In this document: one piece after another, positions 31,020 through 38,366 of the stretch
Layout of the letters: every line of letters starts with the position of its first letter
Position numbering within the stretch: the stretch's first letter is position 1
NCBI RefSeq assembly: GCF_000090795.2
Contig: NW_003546645.1
Coordinates: 4,549-42,914 of the forward strand
DNA: 38,366 bases
From: Amphimedon queenslandica
Taxonomy: Eukaryota > Porifera > Demospongiae > Haplosclerida > Niphatidae
Direction of reading: 5' to 3'
Program-made: the position numbers and the translations under genes
The notes under the pieces: generated by a model
Database searches by the model: none
The model's input: the letters and a program-made list of their open reading frames with translations, nothing else
Told to the model about the DNA's origin: nothing

Positions 31020-33330
31020 CCTCTGTCAGTTCTTCCTCTGTGGCAATCAGAATAGTAATAATTATTTTATTTCAAGTAGTGACAACTTTCTTCAATTATT
31101 TTCAGCATCAGTCTATGTTCTAAATATCTAAATAAAGAATGAGAAATTTAATATATGTATATTCATGCTGTTTGTGACTTATAACTTTCTTGTTTCAATG
31201 TTAATGAATCCAATGACTAAATCACTCTCTAAAACGCCATTATCTCAATTTTAGAAAATTTTAACACCTGTCCCTATTCTTTTTAACTTTAATCAAGACG
31301 ACTATGATATTTTAAAAATAGAAAACACTAACACAGTGATGCTTCTCTTTATCTTCCTCTTTTGTGCCTGCTTGAGCAAAGCTGGACCTCTTTATTTTCA
31401 GTTGGGGATCTTACCATGAATTAGGATAGCACCCACATGTAGGAAACAGTTTATGATATTCAAGATTTACAGTGGGTGTAATGCTGACCACTATTACCAT
31501 TGATAGTATCAAAATGTACCACGAGATGGGGTGAGGCATATCCCTATGCTTGACCTAACAATGGCTGCTAATGAGGGGCCGAGCTTGCACCGTAGGGGTT
31601 CGTGTTGGAGAATTTGTGCCAAATATTTGCCCTGGGGATAGCACCTAGTGAGGACCCAACAGCAATTTGAATACCAGGTGGGGTGGACGGGTCTAACAAG
31701 GTCAACTCCTCCTACCTGAAGAAGCTATATAAAATAAAAATATGTACACCTATGTAATCTCTAATAAATAAAAGACAAAACTTCCCCCCTGGTACACTCG
31801 CCGCTACTGCTACTGTCTACAGGCCCCTCTGTCCCGTTAGCTTTTTCTGGAAAGAAAGGCAGATTAATTCCAATTAAGGAATGCTCAAATATAAATAATG
31901 TGAATGCTTTCAAAAATACAGCATGGTCTGACAAGGTCAACTCCCCCAACCTGAAGAATATAAAGGAAAGCTTAGGTGAACATTAGGCACTTCTATACGA
32001 CAGCCACTTGCCATTATCCTAACAGTCACACTGCATTAGCATATAGTATTTATATGAGCACATAAATTATTGCTTCATAAGACATAATGTATGCATAAAA
32101 GGCAAAGGATCGTGTATCACAATAAAGATAATTGCTACTTACTTTATTAATTGCTTAATAAAAGCAGGTGTGTTTTCAGTGATATCATACAAAAGCATGT
32201 TTCTGGTAGTGCCAGCCCTCTTCCTGCCCTGACTGGCGTCCTTAGTAGCAAATTTCTCTTGCAGCATTTCCGCTGCGTAAAACTTCAAGTCCTCACCAGT
32301 CAGGGAGGAGTGCTGTCTATGTAGATGTTCACTGCTCCTACAGCTCTCTACCATTAATAGACAGAGGGGGATTTACAAATGCTTTAGAAGAAGCTAAAAC
32401 CATCCCACAGTATAAGATTAATCAGGTTCATTGCTTTACAAATTTAGTAAATCTCGTGTAATGCTTGAAAATGCTATGTATTTGTACTCTAGAGGCTTCT
32501 AATTTTAAAGGTCAAGCTTTTGATTTTATTCCATTTTTATTTCATCTAACAACTGAGCAATTGGATATGAAAAGTCTTTTATTTTTTTTTTGATTCTGTG
32601 CAACTGACTGCATGAGGAAGTACTTGATATTCCCCAAGGTGCTCAGTTTGATTTTCTCATGGAACATTTAGACTTTGGAGTTTGGGTAAAGGATACTAAC
32701 AACACCTGACAAGAAGAGGCTGTCATAAATAGAAATTGTTCATAAATTTCAAATGCAAAGGGTTTATCCTTTATTGTTGAATACACATGCTTACACTTGT
32801 ATTGAATAACTACACAAAAAAATTCAAAAGCAAATTTTCTGTAGTTTTACTTCCTGCAACCTCTGTGGCAATCACAATAGTAATAATTATTTTAGTTCAA
32901 GTAGTGATAACTTTCTTCAATTATTGTCAGCATCAGTGTATTTCCTAAATACCTAAATAAATAATAAGTACTTTAATACATGTATATTTAAGCTGTTTGC
33001 GACTTACAACTTTTTTGTCTGAAAAAAGAATATTGAAATTTAAATCAGGCATACCTCTGTAGCAACATCAAGATCTTTCTGTAATGGTCTGATGTAAATC
33101 TTAGCATTGCTGACTACTGATTTTAAATATTCAACAGTATATCCATTTTTAGGTAATGGTATTCATTTCAGCCATTTACTACCAACACTTTGATGCAGAA
33201 GTAAATAGAAAGTACTAACACAGCAGTACTTTATGCTCTTTATCCTCCTCTTTTGGGCTTGAATAAAGGTGGACCTCTTTATTTTCAGTAGTGGAATTTT
33301 TCTATGAATTAGTATAGCACCAAGTGCAGA
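31020..33330 (+). repeat. Duplicated ~430-bp segment flanking the small minus-strand gene
   Basis: 31020-31445 matches 32868-33330 in direct orientation, with about 80% identity by eye. Landmarks: CTCTGTGGCAATCA, CAACTTTCTTCAATTATT-type, GGACCTCTTTATTTTCAG. The second copy lies about 1.85 kb from the first. Confidence 0.75.
31761..32354 (-). CDS. Two-exon gene, 133 residues, unknown function
   Basis: Exons 32354-32143 and 31950-31761 with a strong donor (GTAAGT) and acceptor (TTCTTCAG), phase 2, frame maintained to a TAG stop. The first exon is hydrophilic (SLTGEDLKFYAAEMLQEKF, KDASQGRKRAGTTRN) and ends in a helix-like TPAFIKQLIK. The second begins LGELTLSDHAVF, continues with a hydrophobic segment (FTLFIFEHSLIGINLPFF) and ends in a Ser-rich tail. 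ATG at 32354 is used because a stop lies close upstream. The start of the second exon is itself duplicated at about 31690-31730. No family recognised. Confidence 0.45.
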
Positions 33331-33559
33331 CATCTTCCCATGAGTTGCGATGACCATTTACCTCATCACCAGTGTAATATTGGGAACCGGTCCACCAGAA
33401 TTTGAATTGAATAGTAACTAGATATAGGAGTGAAACACAACTGAGTGTATGAAAGAACAGCACATGTATCTCTTACAAAAAATCTTACAATTTGTTTATT
33501 AACTAGTCGAAGTTGCCATATTATTAACTGCCTCTGCCGTTGCAAAGCAGCAATATTTA

Positions 33560-33705
33560 GAGGGCCAGCTCCAGCTGGATGGAGTGCCTTAGCATCAAGG
33601 GGAAGTGGCAGACCACCAGGTAGTGGAGGACCTCCAGCCACTGGTGGAGGAGCACTAATCACTGCCGGTGGTGGACCACCAGCTAGTGGAGGACCAAAGA
33701 TGTAT
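33560..33705. repeat. Gly/Pro-coding low-complexity repeat
   Basis: Degenerate repeats of GGAGGACC/CCACCAG give Gly-Pro-rich frames on both strands: on minus GGPPLPGGLPLPL followed by LNIAALQRQRQ and a possible donor GTAAGA, on plus GSGGPPATGGG. A proline-rich exon on the minus strand is possible, but strand cannot be decided from sequence. Confidence 0.35.
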
Positions 33706-34702
33706 ACATTGTATGAAGGAATCTTTTTTTAAATGCCCATTATGATGAAGGCCATTCCCGTGACATTGATCTTCGAAGTAGAATTGCACCTCACTGGAAG
33801 AATCACATTTCTGGCAACAGGCATTGCAAAAAAACTACATAATATTAATAAGGTACATTTACATATTTCCATAGATATTTCTTGGAGGTACTGGTACATG
33901 TACGTGTACATCTACATGTACTTTTCCAAGGAGAGGTACTTCAGGAGGAAAGGGACCTAGGAGAACTTTGAGAGCTACATGTACTTGTAGGAGGAAGAGA
34001 AGTTGTTTGTAGCATTAAATTTCATAAGTTTGCTCATTGTCCTGTTGGAATGATTCGCGTATGTTTGCATAATGTTTTCGTCAGGTGCGAGAATTCTCAG
34101 ATAGTTTTTACTGTCTTTTTCTTGGTTCACATATACTTGTTCGTTGTGTGTCCATGTCTATCTATGTACTTGTACATTGTTGTTGTGATGAAGGATGTTT
34201 GTGAGGAAGTGTATGACTACAGTAATCGTAAGTATTATTTAATGAGGCGTCCATCTCTATGTAATTGTCCTCCGGTATTGGTGGTAGTGAAAGCTCCTTT
34301 ATATTTAAGCCCTTGAAGGTACCTTTGGGGATTCTACAAGTAATTCTGGAACTTCTCTCCTAATAAAAATGAAACATGTTAATGATCATTTTCAGGGCTT
34401 CATGAATTATACTTGGTGAATGTTGAGTATAATAAGCACTTATTACCCTTGCCACATCTAGGCGTGATGCAAGGGTGAAGTGCTCAAAATGACGTGAAAC
34501 ACAAAATGAGAATGGCAGAAAAAATAATAATAGTTGCTGTCTTCTTAAATGGCCAGCACATGGTATGTACCTTGCCACTGGATCAACTCTTTATTGATGA
34601 AGTTAATGAGACTGACTACTGACTAGAGTGACCCACTGCAACTCTTTGTGGCAACTAGTGGAGGAGGAGGAGGAAGAAGCAGTTTTTGTGGTAATAATTT
34701 AG
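33706..34702. other. No supportable gene
   Basis: Contains several 60-90-codon frames without domains and a TACATGTAC-rich simple stretch near 33895-33921. Confidence 0.35.
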
Positions 34703-34880
34703 TATACCTCAACAAAGCCATGGAGCACAAGATAGTGGAAGTTATTTTAGTTTTCAGCCTCAAGTTGATATCATTGAGGCTAAGCATTGGATGAGACAAG
34801 CAAAGTCTGATCTACAAGCTATGAATGGTTTATTCTTGTCATTTAAAAAAGAAGTCTCATCTCAAGTGGCAACACAATAG
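34703..34880 (+). pseudogene. Relic exon of a sacsin-like HEPN domain
   Basis: Open frame of 59 codons after an acceptor-like AATTTAG. It reads QPQVDIIEAKHWMRQAKSDL, very close to the first helix of the HEPN domain at the end of sacsin-type proteins (EAxRWxRQAxxDL), then stops after about 20 more residues, well short of a full HEPN (about 110-130). The preceding Gly/Ser-rich codons (GGGGRSSF) are in a different frame, suggesting a frameshift. HEPN domains bind nucleotides. I infer a broken copy of a sacsin/HEPN gene. Confidence 0.5.
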
Positions 34881-35379
34881 CCAGCTTTATGACCATCATT
34901 GTGATAGTCCATTGAATGTACATCATATATTGAACCTTGAAATTTCGATTCTCCAGCAATACTGTGGAGACGATATCATACTTGACTCTTGACCCATATT
35001 TGCACAAATTATTATTAGTTGTTTGTATTTGTACGAATTATTTTTAAACAACTAATTATTATTAGTTGTTTTTCTGTCCTTGGGTTAATTCCAAAAAATA
35101 CAGGCAGCCTAGTCCTGTGTGATGTAGGCCTGGGGCTTGCCCTTGGTGGGCCTCCACTCCCAAGCCCCAGGAAAAGGCATATATGTATATACATAGGCAA
35201 ACATATGACTTCCAAGCACATGCAGTGAATGCAAGTCACCAGGAGGCAAACCCCTCCTGGTGAATACAAGACTGTACTTTCTGATAATAGAGTGGCAGTT
35301 TAGACACAACATACTCTTGATTATACTGAAATGATTTTAGTATCTATAGTACATGTATAGTACATGTACATTGTGATGA

Positions 35380-35547
35380 ATGATACTCTTCACCAATGAC
35401 CCTCCACCTGATGATCCAGTACTACTGTCCTATCTCTGTCAGTGTATCCTTTACATTATGGCAAAAAATGAGAGGTCACAATTGAATATGAATAACAATA
35501 AGTCAATTTTGATGCTGACGACTACAAATCACCCTTTGTATGTATAG
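35380..35547 (+). CDS. Short ORF, unrecognised
   Basis: 55 codons from ATG: MILFTNDPPPDDPVLLSYLC, then CILYIMAKNERSQLN. The acidic/proline start and Cys-rich helix look protein-like, and it is followed within 20 bp by the PARP-type zinc-finger fragment, but no domain is recognised and the context is decayed. Confidence 0.2.
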   Translation: MILFTNDPPPDDPVLLSYLCQCILYIMAKNERSQLNMNNNKSILMLTTTNHPLYV

Positions 35548-35562
35548 TTGGTGTTCCATAAG

Positions 35563-35714
35563 ATTTGGTGGATGACGACCCGCCATACTGGACAGAATAT
35601 GCCAAATCCAACCGCTCTTCTTGTAAAGTCTGTCATGGGGCTATTGCCATGGACTCCCTGAGGATGGCAAGGATGGTTCAGGCTCCTAATTTTGATGCTA
35701 AAATTTCTCATTGA
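35563..35714 (+). pseudogene. Orphan PARP-type zinc-finger exon, truncated
   Basis: After an AG acceptor the frame reads [20 protein letters not shown], then [16 protein letters not shown], unmistakably the zinc finger that senses DNA nicks in PARP1 and DNA ligase III (YAKSxRxxCxxC...SLRMA.MVQ.P.FD.K). The domain should continue HWYHFxCF with the remaining His and Cys ligands; here it reads ISH and then a stop in the position of the Trp. No adjoining PARP exons are visible. It may be an exon end or a retained fragment. Confidence 0.65.
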
Positions 35715-36007
35715 TAACATTTCTTGTTTGCTTTTCTAATGAAATGATTAATGAAGTCACTGGCAACAGCTAATGGCCACTGGGGCAGAGGTGTTGCATT
35801 GATGTAGTGCTCACACAGCAGTCTCCTACAATGTAAGTAGTGTCTAGGAGCGTTTCAGTTTCTTATATTGTTCATTTTTTATGCAACACTAACATTTTCT
35901 TATAAAATACATAAATTACTTCTTCTGTGTCAAATAAACCATCAGTATGCAATTGAGAGGAAGCGGTTATCATACTTAGTATCTCTAGTACTTGCTAGAG
36001 TAGTTAT

Positions 36008-36147
36008 CCTTCTTTTATTATTATTGCTCACGTGATGAGTAGGATAGGCATATTGTCAACCAGTCCCAGGTATGTTGTTGGTATATATAGGTCCTCTCAG
36101 GCCACCTGTCTTCAGTCCTCCCTCAGAGTCAGCAGTAAACAAGTCTT
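36008..36147 (+). promoter_or_regulatory. Invariant promoter module, copy P3
   Basis: Third identical 140-bp E-box/TATA/initiator block, with upstream homology to P2 (TTGCTAGAGTAGTTATCCTT). Confidence 0.8.
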
Positions 36148-36173
36148 CATTTCTTCTTGACAAGGACACTATT

Positions 36174-36368
36174 ATGTGGAAAGAGAAAAGAGAAACTGTC
36201 TTCAAGCTATTGTTGTTCTTCTACCTACTCTTCCAAACCCTCTGTTTTTCCATACTATTGGTGATCATTTCAATAAGGTATTATTATAGTTCCACTTCTG
36301 ATGACCAGTCACCCACTGAATCACCCACTGAATCAACAGCTGGAGGTGGTACCATGATGCCCTGGTAG
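36174..36368 (+). CDS. 64-residue single-pass membrane peptide, truncated paralogue
   Basis: ATG at the conserved position (36174). It begins MWKEKRETVFK, followed by a hydrophobic helix with aromatic and Cys residues unlike those of the other two copies, then a polar tail with the direct repeat SPTESPTES and TAGGGTMMPW. After the stop, nucleotide similarity to the 3' end of the full-length gene resumes (CCTGCTTTC, then TTTGAGTGTGTAACTTTCAT), so the ectodomain was deleted here too. Product function unknown. Confidence 0.5.
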   Translation: MWKEKRETVFKLLLFFYLLFQTLCFSILLVIISIRYYYSSTSDDQSPTESPTESTAGGGTMMPW

Positions 36369-36715
36369 CATTACATGCCTGCTTTCAAGAAACTTTTGGG
36401 ACACTTACTCTGGCTCAATTTGAGTGTGTAACTTTCATTTAGATAGTGATTACTTTCCTGATTTTAGTATATTTGAGGATTTATATATTGTATCCTATTA
36501 GTTAGTTTTGTTGGTATCTTTTGACTCTTTTTTGACAAGAATTATTTTGAAATAAACAAAAGCAAAGTCCAAAAGGAAGGGATATGGGAAACACTAGTTT
36601 ATTATGTACAAAGTATGCAGGTTTGTGGCACTAAAGTATGCTACTAATGTCAACAATCTTCATTATGGCAAGAATTCCTGCAGCTCTTCTTAGGCATAAA
36701 ATATGATGCCCAATA

Positions 36716-37365
36716 TTAATTTTTGATAAGAGATGAACTTTCACTCTCTAGTGTAGGGGGAGTGATCCCAGCATTTCTTAGCAAGTCCTGAAAAGACTGG
36801 TTCATTGCGTGATCTGAAAACTGTCAGAGTAAAAAAAGACTCCTTGAAATATGCAGAGATTATCAGAAATGCAGAATGATTTAGAAAAACCAGATAACCA
36901 CGTGTATAGATAAGAGTGAAGATATGCAAGGTTGGCATATGTGAGTGTGGTAAGAGGGTTCACCGCACCAAGAGCTTGCCCGTCCAGGGAAGGTCGGGGT
37001 GCCTCAGGCCATAATTGAAGAGGAACTGTTTCCCCTCTCGATCAGCCTGACTGTCACCAGGGCAATTCGGTTAGCATGTAAGACCTGGGTTCCTTCAAGA
37101 AACAAGCCTAACTGATAGTTATTGACTGCAGCGGTGTAATCACAAGTATCTTTAATCACAGTTTTGAGCATGTAAAATAAAAGCTGGCCTACGTCACTTT
37201 GCTGTGGCTCACGGCTAGAATACTCCTTCATTATCTTATCTTTAGCAGTAACCAACGTACACCTCTCACAATTCAAGAGTGAAACATCAGGAAGAGCTGA
37301 AATGTTGTCCACAAGGACTGGAATGAGGTTTGCGTGACGGGATCGGACGTGGTTAATAAGCCTTG
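36716..37365 (-). CDS. CARD-like death-fold protein, 3' exons
   Basis: Exons 37365-37058 and 36787-36716 (stop), joined at phase 0 (donor GTGACA, acceptor TTTTCAG). The product starts with RLINHVRSRHANLIPVLVDN, then LPDVSLLNCERCTLVTAKDK, SREPQQSDVGQLLFYMLK and, across the splice, NRIALDLLRNAGITPP. The pattern (Arg-rich helix 1, Leu spacing, acidic-basic alternation, QLL near helix 5) fits a CARD, the death-fold module of NLR and caspase pathways; this is similarity by eye and only moderately certain. A candidate upstream exon is 37587-37492 (QVKKRPEVHNWRREHKLYMI, donor GTGAGT), but its phase does not match the 37365 acceptor, so the 5' structure is open. The gene lies in DNA present in the P3 but not the P2 segmental duplicate. 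Confidence 0.45.
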
Positions 37366-37587
37366 CTGCAATTCACATTTTTATTGTGAAATCAAATACC
37401 ATGTTCTTCCCCCGATTTTGAGATTGGAAATAATAAAAAATCCCCCGTAACCCATTCGATGCTCTCTTCTAGTACTACTACTTCTACTCACCTCAATCAT
37501 GTACAGTTTGTGCTCCCTCCTCCAATTGTGCACCTCTGGCCTCTTCTTCACCTGAGCCAAGGGGAGGACTTCCCCTTGTATTTGCAT

Positions 37588-38093
37588 ATGTACTCGTACT
37601 TAGCTTGGCAAAGACTCCCCTTTTGTTTTAAATGAATGATACACTCCATTGTGACTATATTAGTCCAAAACCAAGTGCTTCCAAAGTAGATAATGACATG
37701 AATTCTGAGTCTTGCAAGCATCTTAATAAAAATTGAGGGTCCTTGGCAGCTTTAAAAAGTAATGATTTTATTGTCCACCACCGCCAGGGATCACAAATTT
37801 CCATTTACAACAGTAAAAAGGCTGTTCTCGCTACCTCACCGGGATTAGGCCAATTAGGTCACTAACTTTCTTGGCTCAGTTTTTAAACTTAGTAATTGGT
37901 TTAGTTTAATTTACTTCTAATTGTTTTTTTTTTGGCACAATGGTGATGTTATATCATTATTATTATTACTTTGATTATTGGAGAAAAAGAAAAAAATGCC
38001 TATTGTTGATTAAATAAACACCAACCCTGTCACAAACTCAACTCCATCGACTATCCACTTTATTGAGAGGAGCAGTTCTGGGTCAAGTTGTTC
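37588..38093. other. Spacer with duplicated segment, no gene
   Basis: Holds the second copy of the 29640-29800 repeat (37785-37950) and an ATT microsatellite near 37956. Nothing coding supported. Confidence 0.45.
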
Positions 38094-38240
38094 CTATCAG
38101 GATTCTGCCAATTAATATCTGCCCCTTTAGAGATACTGTATGCATTTCTGGCCTTAGTCATATGCTTATCCTATCAGGATTCTTCTAGTTTATATCTGCC
38201 CCTTTAGAGATACTGTATACTTCACTGGTCTTAGCCATTT
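38094..38240 (+). repeat. Two tandem units of the 77-bp dispersed repeat
   Basis: CTATCAGGATTCT at 38094 and 38171; each unit contains CTGCCCCTTTAGAGATACTG. Related single unit at 26407-26512. Confidence 0.8.
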
Positions 38241-38366
38241 AATAGATTTATTACTATCACATTTCCTTTCGTTATAATTATTGTGGTCAAATGATGAATT
38301 TTGTCTTTTAAATTGAAAATTTTTGTCAATTTACTTTGACCATTTTACTCTCAAACTATTTATGGC

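Noticed and set aside
33445..33732. Gly/Pro-rich frames on both strands, possible formin- or collagen-like exon
   Set aside because: Simple-sequence repeats make both strands look proline/glycine-rich; no flanking domain to decide.
1..38366. CRISPR arrays, rRNA, tRNA genes, bacterial operons
   Set aside because: Looked for regularly spaced identical repeats and for tRNA T-loop signatures; the only tandem arrays have no unique spacers, and no tRNA-like cloverleaf was seen. Covariance-model searches were not possible.

Overview
The window looks like genomic DNA of an early-branching metazoan, most likely a demosponge. This is inference from gene style: most introns are 35-100 bp, the protein families are animal (death-fold signalling proteins, an Ig-like domain, a mitochondrial-clan P450), and small inverted-repeat transposons are dense. 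There are no operons, CRISPR arrays or recognisable rRNA/tRNA genes. Exon models below were built by hand from splice signals and reading phase.

Left part (1-8.6 kb). A death-domain gene on the minus strand (67-656) is followed by nested mobile elements (666-1259 and 1300-1610). Next comes a six-exon plus-strand gene (1726-6558) for a Roc/COR-like GTPase with three death-fold exons and a C-terminal membrane anchor. A secreted Ig-like protein (7205-7725), a 199-bp TA-flanked MITE and a decayed death-domain exon follow.

Middle (8.6-21 kb). A repeat-rich stretch carries two ultra-short palindromic insertions with 7-bp target duplications (11126-11147 and 11432-11471). A complete nine-exon cytochrome P450 spans 11625-14217. 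Then come an NRF-1-type promoter motif, a 185-bp tandem repeat interrupted by a second copy of the left-end MITE (15725-16290), foldback elements and a 7-copy minisatellite (19187-19920).

Right part (21-38.4 kb). A minus-strand receptor-like gene has a cytoplasmic tail built from phase-1 micro-exons (21357-23983); a decayed partial duplicate lies at 24279-25039. Three copies of a locus follow that share an identical 140-bp TATA/E-box promoter (26985, 28775, 36008) but encode divergent single-pass membrane proteins. The first is full length with a Cys-rich C-terminus containing a secreted-PLA2-like His-Asp motif; the other two have lost the ectodomain. Between and after them lie a few small genes and relic exons (sacsin-type HEPN, PARP-type zinc finger) and a CARD-like gene (36716-37365).

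How the genes fit together (inference): several code for death-fold or membrane-recognition proteins, so the window resembles an innate-recognition neighbourhood shaped by tandem duplication and MITE insertion. The P450 looks unrelated. The most unusual signals are the ultra-short palindromic insertions, the MITE that twice landed in the centre of a palindrome, and the invariant-promoter/variable-ORF family.
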